This document shows positions 1 to 6,196 of a stretch of 8,199 bases of DNA, piece by piece. The notes under the pieces were generated by a model. The model had not been told where the DNA came from, did not search any database, and was given only the letters and a program-made list of their open reading frames with translations. Both the position numbers and the translations under genes were made by a program. The DNA lies in assembly GCF_044239695.1 (NCBI RefSeq), contig NZ_JBIIAW010000114.1:1-8199 (forward strand), in the 5' to 3' direction. Numbering within the stretch: the first letter of the stretch is position 1; every line of letters starts with the position of its first letter. The stretch is from Pseudolysinimonas_A sp044239695 (GTDB taxonomy: Bacteria > Actinomycetota > Actinomycetes > Actinomycetales > Microbacteriaceae).

Positions 1-1057
1 CGATCCGCTCGTCGGTGGCGGTCAGTGAGAACCTGACGTGGTCGCCACTGGCCGCGCCGTAGAACGACCCGGGGGTGGCAAGGATGCCGAGATCGGCGAG
101 GGCCGCGACGGTGGTCCAGCAGTCCTCCTCGCGGGTCGCCCAGAGGTACAGCCCGGCGCGGCTTCCGTCGATGCGGAAGCCCGCGCGTTCGAGGGCGCCG
201 CGGAGGGCATGCCGACGCGCGCCGTAGCGGGCCTTCTGCTCCGCGACATGCGCGTCGTCGTCGAGCGCGACGGCCATCGCGTGCTGCACGGGGGCCGGCG
301 GGATGAGGCCCGCGTGCTTGCGCGCCTCGAGGATCTCGCCGACCAGGTCGCTGCATCCGGCGATGAATCCAGCCCGGTAGCCGGCGAGGTTCGAGCGCTT
401 CGACAGCGAGTGCACGGCGAGGGTGAGTCGGCGCGAGCCCTGCGTGACGTCGGGATGCAGGATCGACGGCGTCGCCTCGTCGCCCTCCCAATTCAGCTCC
501 GTGTAGCACTCGTCGTTCGCGATGACGGCGCCGATCTCACGGGCCCGCACGACGGCGCGTCGGAGGAATGCGAGTCCGTGCACCGTGCCGTCGGGGTTGC
601 CGGGGCTGTTGAGCCAGACCAGCCGCGTGTGCTCGGGCCAGTCGTCGGGGTCGTCGGCGGCGACGGGGTCGGCTCCGGCGATCCGCGCCCCGACCTCATA
701 GGTCGGGTAGGCCACCGTGGGGAACACGACGGCGTCGCCCGCGCCGAGACCGAGCAGGGTCGGCAGCGTGGCGATGAACTCCTTGGAGCCGATCGTCGGG
801 ATCGTGTTCTCGACCCCGATCTCGACTCCGCGCCGGGCGTACCAGCCGACGATCGCGGCACGCAGCTCGGGGCTGCCCTGGGTGGCCGGGTACCCCGGCG
901 CGTCGACGGCGGCGGCCAGGGCCTCCCGGATGAGTTGCGGGACGGGATCGACGGGCGACCCGATCGCGAGGTCGACGATCCCGTCGGCGTGCGCCGAAGC
1001 GGTCTGCCGGAACGGCAGCAGCGAATTCCAGGGGAAGTCGGGGAGCGCGAGGGGCAC
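1..1057 (-). CDS. dapC: Succinyldiaminopimelate aminotransferase DapC, 3' end cut by window edge
   Basis: PLP-dependent fold-type I aminotransferase. The family transfers an amino group from glutamate to N-succinyl-2-amino-6-oxopimelate in the diaminopimelate/lysine pathway that feeds peptidoglycan; it is cytosolic. Reading the minus strand from GTG at 1057 gives 352 residues. Visible are an N-terminal LPDFPWNSLLPF segment, SPGNPDG (151-157), NDECY (181-185, with D182 expected to contact the PLP nitrogen and Y185 nearby), SLSKRSN with K220 as the expected Schiff-base lysine, and HVRFSLT near the end, whose R342 should bind substrate carboxylate. Only about 10-15 C-terminal residues seem to be missing. 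GTG 1057 is the only sensible in-frame start. It lies 14 bases after the ferredoxin stop and has no good Shine-Dalgarno, so translation probably depends on the upstream gene. The fdx-dapC pairing (as in mycobacterial fdxC-dapC) supports DapC over other class I aminotransferases. Confidence 0.9.
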   Translation of the reverse strand, partial: MPLALPDFPWNSLLPFRQTASAHADGIVDLAIGSPVDPVPQLIREALAAAVDAPGYPATQGSPELRAAIVGWYARRGVEIGVENTIPTIGSKEFIATLPTLLGLGAGDAVVFPTVAYPTYEVGARIAGADPVAADDPDDWPEHTRLVWLNSPGNPDGTVHGLAFLRRAVVRAREIGAVIANDECYTELNWEGDEATPSILHPDVTQGSRRLTLAVHSLSKRSNLAGYRAGFIAGCSDLVGEILEARKHAGLIPPAPVQHAMAVALDDDAHVAEQKARYGARRHALRGALERAGFRIDGSRAGLYLWATREEDCWTTVAALADLGILATPGSFYGAASGDHVRFSLTATDERI

Positions 1058-1071
1058 GAGCGGCCGCGCGG

Positions 1072-1392
1072 TCAGTGGGCCTGCGGCGGCAGCGCCGAGA
1101 CGACCGGGTGATCGCCCGGGATGACGCCGATCTTGGCGGCGCCGCCGGGCGAGCCGACCTCGGCGAAGAACTCGACGTTGGCCGTGTAGTAGTCCGACCA
1201 CTTGTCGGGCAGATCGTCTTCGTAGTAGATCGCTTCGACCGGGCAGACCGGTTCGCAGGCGCCGCAATCGACGCATTCGTCGGGCTGGATGTAGAGCATC
1301 CGGTCGCCCTCGTAGATGCAGTCGACGGGGCACTCGTCGATGCAGGCGCGGTCTTTGACATCCACGCACGGAAGAGCGATCACGTACGTCAC
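1072..1392 (-). CDS. fdxA: Seven-iron (3Fe-4S/4Fe-4S) ferredoxin, FdxA/FdxC type
   Basis: Small cytosolic electron carrier of 106 residues, the usual size for actinobacterial 7Fe ferredoxins. Cysteines are at 9, 17, 21, 25, 40, 43, 46 and 50. By comparison with Azotobacter ferredoxin I, C9, C17 and C50 should hold the 3Fe-4S cluster, C21, C40, C43 and C46 the 4Fe-4S cluster, and C25 is free. The C9-x7-C17 spacing, instead of the CxxCxxC of 8Fe ferredoxins, points to the 3Fe site. The C-terminal half (DLPDKWSDYYTANVEFF) is typical of the family. The start is GTG at 1392; translation from there gives TYVIALPCVD, the standard N-terminus. There is no convincing ribosome binding site, but a -10-like TAGACT ends 6 bases upstream, so the mRNA may be leaderless. 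dapC follows after 14 bases on the same strand. Its redox partner is unknown; cytochrome P450s or other reductase systems are possible. Confidence 0.95.
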   Translation of the reverse strand: MTYVIALPCVDVKDRACIDECPVDCIYEGDRMLYIQPDECVDCGACEPVCPVEAIYYEDDLPDKWSDYYTANVEFFAEVGSPGGAAKIGVIPGDHPVVSALPPQAH

Positions 1393-1398
1393 CCCGCC

Positions 1399-1404
1399 AG
1401 TCTA
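1399..1404 (-). promoter_or_regulatory. Candidate -10 element of the fdx-dapC promoter
   Basis: On the minus strand this reads TAGACT, matching the actinobacterial -10 pattern TANNNT. Only six bases separate it from the GTG start at 1392, so the expected transcription start falls on or next to the start codon, implying a leaderless mRNA. I found no good -35 hexamer at the usual distance, which is common in actinobacterial promoters. Confidence 0.45.
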
Positions 1405-1428
1405 CGAAGTGCGACGCGGCCTGGCTGG

Positions 1429-1447
1429 TTAGGGTAGCCTTGCCAAC
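1429..1447 (+). promoter_or_regulatory. DtxR/IdeR-type iron box in front of efeU
   Basis: The 19-bp sequence TTAGGGTAGCCTTGCCAAC resembles the DtxR/IdeR operator consensus, an interrupted palindrome of TTAGGTTAG half-sites about a central C/G. The left half matches 8 of 9 positions and the right half 5 of 9 against the strict consensus; allowing known degenerate positions on the opposite strand, about 16 of 19 fit. It touches the efeU ATG at 1448 and covers the candidate -10, so iron-loaded repressor bound here would block transcription. That suits an iron-uptake operon. It also lies upstream of the divergent ferredoxin promoter and might influence it. Confidence 0.7.
1435..1440 (+). promoter_or_regulatory. 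Candidate -10 element of the efeUOB promoter
   Basis: TAGCCT fits TANNNT and ends seven bases before the efeU ATG, placing the predicted transcript start at or next to the start codon. No Shine-Dalgarno is present before efeU, which agrees with a leaderless mRNA. An alternative -10, TAGGGT at 1430-1435, would give a leader of roughly five bases. Both lie within the iron box. No clear -35 was seen. Confidence 0.45.
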
Positions 1448-2356
1448 ATGCTCGCCACCTTCCTGATCGGTCTGCGCGAAGGGCTGGAGGCGGCTCTCGT
1501 CATCGGCATCGTCATCGCCTACCTGACCAAGACGGGCCGCCGTGCCGCGCTCCCGGCACTCTGGATCGGGGTCGTCGCGGCCATCGTGCTCTCGCTCGGG
1601 GTCGGCGCGGTGCTCACCTTCGGCGCCTACGGACTCAGTTTCGAAGCACAGGAGATCCTCGGCGGCTCGTTGTCGATCGTCGCGGTCGGTTTCGTCACCT
1701 GGATGATCTTCTGGATGGCGGCCACCGCCCCGAAACTCAAACACGATCTCGAGGAGGGCGTCGAGCACGCGATCACGCGCAGCGCCTGGGCGCTCGTGCT
1801 CCTCGCCTTCATCTCGGTCGCCCGAGAGGGAATCGAAACCGCGCTGTTCATCTGGGCCACCGCACGGCAGATCGGCGAGGCGCCGCTCGCGATCCTCGGC
1901 GCAGTGCTCGGCATCCTCACCGCCGTCGCTCTCGGCTGGCTCGTCACGCACGGGATGTTGCGGGTCAACCTCTCGCGCTTCTTCACCGTGACCGGGGCGG
2001 TGCTCATCGTCGTCGCCGGCGGCGTGCTCGCCTACGGCATCCACGATCTCCAGGAGGCGCGCGTGCTGCCGGGGCCGTTCGCTCCCCCGCCGTCCGGGAC
2101 GCCGTTCCCCGGCTGGTACGGCGACAGCGCCTGGGCGTTCCGCATCGGCGAGGTCATCCCGCCCGACGGCCCGCTCGCCGCGGTGCTCAAGGGCACGATC
2201 GGCTTCTCACCCGAGATGACCTGGCTGGAGATCGGCGTCTGGGCCGCCTACCTGGCCGTCGTCGTCCCCCTGTTCCTCCGCGTCACGATCCGCGGCCGGG
2301 CGACGAAGCCTGCGCCCGCGTCAGAGCCTGCACCCACAACCCAGGGAGAGAAATGA
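1448..2356 (+). CDS. efeU: Iron permease EfeU (FTR1 family)
   Basis: Integral membrane permease of 302 residues, the transport subunit of the EfeUOB elemental iron uptake system; it moves iron across the cytoplasmic membrane. Two REGxE iron-binding motifs are intact: REGLE at 10-14 in the first helix and REGIE at 126-130 in the fourth. About seven membrane segments can be drawn: 5-25, 37-57, 70-92, 112-134, 145-167, 175-197 and 260-279. An extracytoplasmic loop rich in Pro and Gly (about 205-255) precedes the last helix, and a short Pro/Ala-rich tail (287-302) follows it. The ATG at 1448 puts the first REGLE at the usual distance from the N-terminus, and there is no ribosome binding site, consistent with leaderless expression. 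Its stop overlaps the efeO start by 4 bases (ATGA). The reading frame is whole, unlike the known frameshifted efeU of E. coli K-12. Confidence 0.95.
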   Translation: MLATFLIGLREGLEAALVIGIVIAYLTKTGRRAALPALWIGVVAAIVLSLGVGAVLTFGAYGLSFEAQEILGGSLSIVAVGFVTWMIFWMAATAPKLKHDLEEGVEHAITRSAWALVLLAFISVAREGIETALFIWATARQIGEAPLAILGAVLGILTAVALGWLVTHGMLRVNLSRFFTVTGAVLIVVAGGVLAYGIHDLQEARVLPGPFAPPPSGTPFPGWYGDSAWAFRIGEVIPPDGPLAAVLKGTIGFSPEMTWLEIGVWAAYLAVVVPLFLRVTIRGRATKPAPASEPAPTTQGEK

Positions 2357-3564
2357 AGAGACGAATCCCCACCGCCCTCGCGATCGTCGCGGTCGGCGGG
2401 CTGCTCGCCGGCTGCGTGCCGAACGCCCCGGCGGGAGCCGACGCGACGGTCATCGCGGTCGACAGCACCGCCGACGACTGCGTGCTCGACACCGCGACCG
2501 TGGCGAGCGGCACCGTGACCTTCACGGTCACCAACTCCGGCGACCGCATCACCGAGTTCTACCTCCTGGGGGAGGACGGACTCTCGATCGTCTCGGAGGT
2601 CGAGAACATCGCCCCCGGGTCGAGTCGCGACCTCACCGTCCTCGCGCAGCCCGGTAGCTACTTCACCGAATGCAAGCCCGGGATGATCGGGGCCGGGGTC
2701 GGCACGGCCGACTTCACCGTCACCGGCGACACCGTTCAGGTGGACGCCGACCAAGAGGAAGCCATCGCCGCCGCCGTCGCGTCGTACACGGCGTACACGA
2801 AGGACCAGGCCGCGCAGCTCGTGCCCGCCGTCGAGGAGTTCGTCGCCGCCTATCTCGCCGGCGACGACGACACCGCGCGCGCCCTCTTCGCCCCGACCCG
2901 GGTGAGCTACGAGCGCATCGAGCCGACCGCCGCCCAGTTCGGCGACCTCGATCCGGCGATCGACTACCGCAAGCCGGGCGCCGAGGCGGAGGGCATCCCG
3001 TTCACCGGCTTCCACCGCATCGAGATGGACCTCTGGATCGAGGCCGCACGCGAGAACTACCCGGGCGAGACCCTCGACCCGCTGGACGCGGCCGGGCGCG
3101 CGGAGGTCGGGAACAAGCTCGTCGCCGATGTGACCGAACTGTACGAGCTCGTGCACGCCGACGAGTTCGAGCTCTCGATCGCCGACATCACCAACGGCGC
3201 CATCGGGCTGCTCGACGAGGTCTCCGCCCCCGACGGCAAGCTGCCCGGAGAGGAGAACGAGTTCGCGCACACCGACCTGTCGGACTTCTTCGCCAACGTC
3301 GAAGGCGCCGAGGTGGCGTACCTCGCGGTGCGCGACATCGCAGCGTCCGCGGGAGAGGACGGAGAGGCGCTCGTCGCCGAACTCGACGAGCAGTTCGCCG
3401 CGATGAAGACCCTGTTGAACACCTACGGCGACTACGCCGCGGGCTTCGTCGACTACTCGACGGTGACGCAGGAGGAGCGCAACGAACTCGGCGCCCAGCT
3501 CAACGCGCTGTCGGAGCCGCTCTCGCAGCTGACCGGCACCGTGCTCGGGATCCCCGGAGAATAG
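2353..3564 (+). CDS. efeO: Iron uptake lipoprotein EfeO (cupredoxin plus M75/imelysin-like domain)
   Basis: Extracytoplasmic iron-binding partner of EfeU, 403 residues. The signal peptide ends in a lipobox (LLAGC) with C21 as the lipidated cysteine, so the protein should be anchored to the outer face of the membrane rather than periplasmic as in E. coli. Residues about 30-128 form a cupredoxin-like EfeO domain with C43, E68, the ENIAPG motif (84-89) and C107, positions shared with E. coli EfeO and likely metal ligands. Residues about 140-400 form the peptidase-M75/imelysin-like domain, containing APTRVSYERIEP and the FTGFHRIE segment with the HxxE metal motif (H221, E224). The start is ATG in an ATGA overlap with efeU, preceded by GGGAGAG at 2344-2350, indicating translational coupling. 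efeB follows after 4 bases. Operon position and the two-domain layout identify it as EfeO, not a stand-alone EfeM. Confidence 0.95.
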   Translation: MKRRIPTALAIVAVGGLLAGCVPNAPAGADATVIAVDSTADDCVLDTATVASGTVTFTVTNSGDRITEFYLLGEDGLSIVSEVENIAPGSSRDLTVLAQPGSYFTECKPGMIGAGVGTADFTVTGDTVQVDADQEEAIAAAVASYTAYTKDQAAQLVPAVEEFVAAYLAGDDDTARALFAPTRVSYERIEPTAAQFGDLDPAIDYRKPGAEAEGIPFTGFHRIEMDLWIEAARENYPGETLDPLDAAGRAEVGNKLVADVTELYELVHADEFELSIADITNGAIGLLDEVSAPDGKLPGEENEFAHTDLSDFFANVEGAEVAYLAVRDIAASAGEDGEALVAELDEQFAAMKTLLNTYGDYAAGFVDYSTVTQEERNELGAQLNALSEPLSQLTGTVLGIPGE

Positions 3565-3568
3565 ACGG

Positions 3569-4837
3569 ATGACGACGCGCACGCCGGGAGGCCCCACCCC
3601 GCAGGACGGGATCTCCCGGCGTGCCGCGCTCGGCATCCTCGGTGCCGGTACAGCCGGCGCCGGTTTCGCCGCCGGGGCCGCGACCACCGCCTCCTTCGCC
3701 ACCCAGGCCTCGTCCGACGGCGACCCGCGGGACGCCTACCCGTTCTACGGCGAGCACCAGGCCGGCATCACGACCCCCGTGCAGGACCGCCTGCACTTCG
3801 CCGCCTTCGATCTGACGAGCACCGCGACCCGCGACGACCTCATCCAGTTGCTGAAGGACTGGACCGATGCCGCCGCGGCGATGACGCAGGGCCGCGAGGT
3901 CGGTGACGGCGCCGTGGACGGCGCGCCCCTCCTGCCACCCGACGACACCGGTGAGGCCCTCGGGCTCCCGCCGAGCGGGCTCACCATCACGATCGGCGTC
4001 GGGCCGACGCTGTTCGACGAGCGATTCGGACTCGCCGACCGCAAGCCCACCGACCTCGAGCCGCTGCCGCTCTTCGCGTTCGACCTCCTCGAGGAGTCGA
4101 TCTCGGGCGGCGACCTGTGCGTTCAGGCCTGCGCGCACGACCCGCAGGTCGCCGTGCACGCCATCCGCAACCTCACCCGTCTCGCCTTCGGGACCGCGCG
4201 CATCCGCTGGAGCCAGCTCGGGTTCGGCCGCACCTCGTCGACCTCCACCCACCAGGCGACGCCGCGCAACCTGTTCGGCTTCAAAGACGGCACCGCCAAC
4301 CTCAAGTCCGAAGAACCGGCGGCGGTCGACGAGTTCGTCTGGGTCGGCGACGAGGACCAGAACTGGATGTCGGGCGGCACCTACCTGGTCACCCGCAAGA
4401 TCGTGATGACGATCGAGAACTGGGACCGCGTCTCGCTCGCCGAGCAGGAGGACATCGTCGGCCGGTCGAAGGGCGAGGGCGCGCCGCTCAGCGGCTCCGC
4501 CGAGTTCGACGACCCCGACTTCGAGCTCGGCACGACCGACGGCGGGAAGGTGATCCCCGTCGACTCCCACGTGCGGCTCGCGCACCCGACGACCTCGGGC
4601 ACCCGCATCCTGCGCCGCGGCTACAACTTCGTCGACGGGTCCAACGCGCTCGGGCAACTGGACGCCGGCCTGTTCTTCATCTCGATGCAACGCTCCCCCG
4701 CGCAGTTCAGCGCCGTGCAGCGCTCCCTCGCGACCGACACGATGAACGAGTACATCCGTCACGTCTCGTCCGCGGTGTTCGCGATCCCCCCGGGCGCGAC
4801 TCAGGGTTCGTACGTCGGCGCCGGCCTGTTCGACTGA
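3569..4837 (+). CDS. efeB: Tat-exported DyP-type heme peroxidase EfeB
   Basis: Third component of the EfeUOB system: a dye-decolourising-type heme peroxidase acting outside the membrane. It is thought to oxidise ferrous iron or to act on heme; the exact role is debated. At 422 residues it is close to E. coli EfeB. The N-terminus carries a twin-arginine motif (SRRAAL, R17-R18) followed by an Ala/Gly-rich hydrophobic stretch to about residue 45, so export is by Tat, folded with heme. The DyP motif GFKDGT (237-242) supplies the catalytic D240. H334 in DSHVRLAHP is the expected proximal heme ligand, and RILRRGYNF (346-354) holds the conserved distal arginine region. GGAGA at 3556-3560 lies 8 bases before the ATG. 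The last 37 bases overlap, tail to tail, the gene on the minus strand, so no terminator lies between the convergent units. Confidence 0.95.
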   Translation: MTTRTPGGPTPQDGISRRAALGILGAGTAGAGFAAGAATTASFATQASSDGDPRDAYPFYGEHQAGITTPVQDRLHFAAFDLTSTATRDDLIQLLKDWTDAAAAMTQGREVGDGAVDGAPLLPPDDTGEALGLPPSGLTITIGVGPTLFDERFGLADRKPTDLEPLPLFAFDLLEESISGGDLCVQACAHDPQVAVHAIRNLTRLAFGTARIRWSQLGFGRTSSTSTHQATPRNLFGFKDGTANLKSEEPAAVDEFVWVGDEDQNWMSGGTYLVTRKIVMTIENWDRVSLAEQEDIVGRSKGEGAPLSGSAEFDDPDFELGTTDGGKVIPVDSHVRLAHPTTSGTRILRRGYNFVDGSNALGQLDAGLFFISMQRSPAQFSAVQRSLATDTMNEYIRHVSSAVFAIPPGATQGSYVGAGLFD

Positions 4838-5205
4838 GCGCCTGGTCGGCGGTCCGGCCAGCCGATGATGACGATCGCCAGCAGGGTCGGAGCGAGCACC
4901 CAGACGTAGCCCAACGGGTCGGTCTCCAGGTAGAGCGACCCGTTGGTGCCGGGCAGCACGAGGATGCCGGCGCCGACCAGCACCCCGGCCGCCGCCAGGA
5001 TGGGCGACAGGCGTTCCGCGAACGCCAACCGCATCCCCGCGATCAGGGCGGCGACGATCGCGAGGCCACCGATGAGCCCGAGCGGGATCGTCGCCCCGCC
5101 GACCTCGACCAGGTACTGCCGGTGGGTGAAGGTCAGCACGAAGCCCATGGCCGCCCCGGTCGCGAACGCCAGGACGAGGGTGAAGCCGCGAGCGAGAGCG
5201 GTCAC
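4801..5205 (-). CDS. Small four-helix membrane protein of unknown function
   Basis: The 134-residue protein has four hydrophobic stretches: about 8-26, 40-60, 67-85 and 99-116. A short GTNGSLYLETDPLGY loop precedes the last, and a polar Pro/Arg-rich tail (117-134) ends the protein. The frame is open further upstream, but GTG at 5205 is the likely start: it forms a GTGA overlap with the stop of the preceding lipoprotein gene and AGGG lies about 6 bases upstream. Upstream codons in this frame translate to Arg-rich sequence typical of a shadow. It resembles small membrane proteins found near fdx/dapC in other actinobacteria (Rv1171-like; DUF6113 is a candidate family), but that is recollection and not a search result. 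No catalytic motif is visible. It may act with the two lipoproteins encoded ahead of it. Its stop lies inside efeB. Confidence 0.75.
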   Translation of the reverse strand: MTALARGFTLVLAFATGAAMGFVLTFTHRQYLVEVGGATIPLGLIGGLAIVAALIAGMRLAFAERLSPILAAAGVLVGAGILVLPGTNGSLYLETDPLGYVWVLAPTLLAIVIIGWPDRRPGAQSNRPAPTYEP

Positions 5206-5648
5206 GACGCGCCCTGGGCGACGGTGTAGTTCGCCGTCCAGGCGTCGCCGACCTTCGCCAGCAGCACGTTCACCACCAGATCGTCCTTCGTGTAGGTGAG
5301 CGTGCCGCCCTCGTCGGTGACCCCGCCGACTCCGGGCGCGACGAACCCCGCACCCTCGAGCTGCGCGGCGATCGAGTCGGGCGCCGCCGGGTCGGCGACG
5401 TTGATCAGCACGTTCCACACACGCTCCCCACCGGGTCCGGTCACGGCCGAGCCGTTGACCACATCGCCCTCGGCGAGCGGAACCGCCGCCGGGAAGTCGG
5501 CGGGCACGGTGTTGCCGCCGAGGTCGACGTCTCCCCCGGTCTGGCTCTCGATGACGCCTTCGACGAGCGAGCACCCGCTGAGCACCGGCGCACCGACCAG
5601 CAGCGCTCCGACGAGGAGCAGAGCGACCGGGCGGACGCGGGCCGTCAC
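5202..5648 (-). CDS. Lipoprotein B, paralogue of the upstream lipoprotein
   Basis: A 148-residue secreted lipoprotein of unknown function. A hydrophobic signal peptide ends in VLSGC with C26 as the lipidation site. The mature part begins with a short linker (LVEGVIE at 28-34) and then a compact domain (about 48-145) with PADFP (49-53), W78 in WNVLINVADPA, GAGF (99-102) and W137 near the end. The same landmarks occur in the same order in the neighbouring lipoprotein, so the two are paralogues. The domain looks like a small alternating beta/alpha fold; no enzyme motif or Cys pair is visible. The start is GTG at 5648 in a GTGA overlap with the preceding gene, with AGGTG five bases upstream. The next gene, a membrane protein, starts in another GTGA overlap. 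A role on the outer face of the membrane is inferred from the lipobox only. Confidence 0.85.
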   Translation of the reverse strand: MTARVRPVALLLVGALLVGAPVLSGCSLVEGVIESQTGGDVDLGGNTVPADFPAAVPLAEGDVVNGSAVTGPGGERVWNVLINVADPAAPDSIAAQLEGAGFVAPGVGGVTDEGGTLTYTKDDLVVNVLLAKVGDAWTANYTVAQGAS

Positions 5649-6112
5649 TGCTGCACCTGCACCTGGTAGTGCACCAGCCAGCGGCCCTCGTCGTCCTCCT
5701 GCGACGCGACGATGATCACGATGTACTCCTCGGTCTCCCAGAAGATCTGGCTCTCGTTGCTGAAGCCGGCCGCCTCGAGCAGATCGGTCGCGCTGTTCGC
5801 CGTCGCCTCGTCGGCCGTGTAGATCGTCACGGTCCAGGCTTGGCCGTTCGAGACCGACATGGCCGGCCCGACCTCGCCCGGCACGAGCGGGACGTCGTCG
5901 ACCGGGAAGTCCGGCGGCAGCGATCCGGACTCGAAGTCGATGCCGTCACCGGAACCCTCGACGATCTCCTCGACCAGTTCGTCTTCGACGGGGTCGGATC
6001 CGCCGCCGTCGGAGCCGGGGAGGCTCGGGAGTCCGAAGCATCCGGTGAGCGTCAGGGCGAGCGGGACGACCCCGAACGCGAACAGCCAGGGACGGTGGGT
6101 CTTCTTCAGCAT
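5645..6112 (-). CDS. Lipoprotein A, first gene of a three-gene operon
   Basis: A 155-residue lipoprotein of unknown function. The positively charged N-terminus (KKTHR) and hydrophobic core end in LTGC with C25 as the lipidation cysteine. An acidic, Gly/Ser-rich linker (about 30-64, containing LVEEIVE) leads to a domain with PPDFP (66-70), W93 in WTVTIYTADEA, AAGF (114-117) and W145 in WLVHYQV. This pattern is shared with the downstream lipoprotein. The ATG at 6112 is well supported by AGGAG on the minus strand (6119-6123) six bases upstream. The stop overlaps the next start by 4 bases. A possible -10 (6140-6145) and a hairpin separate the gene from typA, so it probably heads its own transcript. 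No metal- or substrate-binding motif could be assigned. Confidence 0.85.
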   Translation of the reverse strand: MLKKTHRPWLFAFGVVPLALTLTGCFGLPSLPGSDGGGSDPVEDELVEEIVEGSGDGIDFESGSLPPDFPVDDVPLVPGEVGPAMSVSNGQAWTVTIYTADEATANSATDLLEAAGFSNESQIFWETEEYIVIIVASQEDDEGRWLVHYQVQVQQ

Positions 6113-6139
6113 GGGATGCTCCTCGCCTCGTTACCCGGG

Positions 6140-6145
6140 AGGATA
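6140..6145 (-). promoter_or_regulatory. Possible -10 element for the lipoprotein operon
   Basis: On the minus strand this reads TATCCT, fitting TANNNT, and would give a leader of about 20 bases carrying the AGGAG at 6119-6123. Its -35 region would lie within the hairpin that follows typA and shows no clear consensus, so the call is weak. Confidence 0.35.
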
Positions 6146-6147
6146 GC

Positions 6148-6179
6148 GCTCCCGGTCGTCCATTCGACGTACCGGGAGC
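6148..6179 (-). terminator. Hairpin terminator after typA
   Basis: GCTCCCGGT (6148-6156) and ACCGGGAGC (6171-6179) form a perfect 9-bp inverted repeat. The stem extends with CGTC (6157-6160) pairing GACG (6166-6169), leaving one bulged base and a five-base loop, for about 13 pairs in total. It starts about 17 bases after the typA stop. No U-rich tract follows in the minus direction, so it would be of the tail-less kind often annotated in high-GC actinobacteria. Confidence 0.6.
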
Positions 6180-6196
6180 CCCACGAGGTTGACGGC

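Noticed and set aside
38..1111. Plus-strand open frame (357 codons) opposite dapC
   Set aside because: The minus-strand frame has all PLP aminotransferase motifs, while this one has none and is Arg/Gly/Asp-rich.
2248..3702. Long minus-strand open frame (484 codons) opposite efeO
   Set aside because: It lies opposite a clear EfeO with recognisable motifs, is rich in Arg/Gly/Val with no domain, and reflects the stop-poor antisense frame normal in high-GC DNA.
3500..4762. Long minus-strand open frame (420 codons) opposite efeB
   Set aside because: It is the antisense shadow of a well-supported DyP peroxidase; low-complexity Arg/Gly/Glu composition and no family resemblance.
4117..5229. Plus-strand open frame spanning the end of efeB and the membrane protein gene
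   Set aside because: It is Arg/Pro-rich, out of frame with efeB and antisense to the membrane protein; it starts within a coding gene and has no plausible domain.
5206..5574. Upstream extension of the four-helix membrane protein to position 5574
   Set aside because: The extension translates to Arg/Gly-rich shadow sequence inside the lipoprotein gene; the GTGA overlap at 5202-5205 gives a better start.
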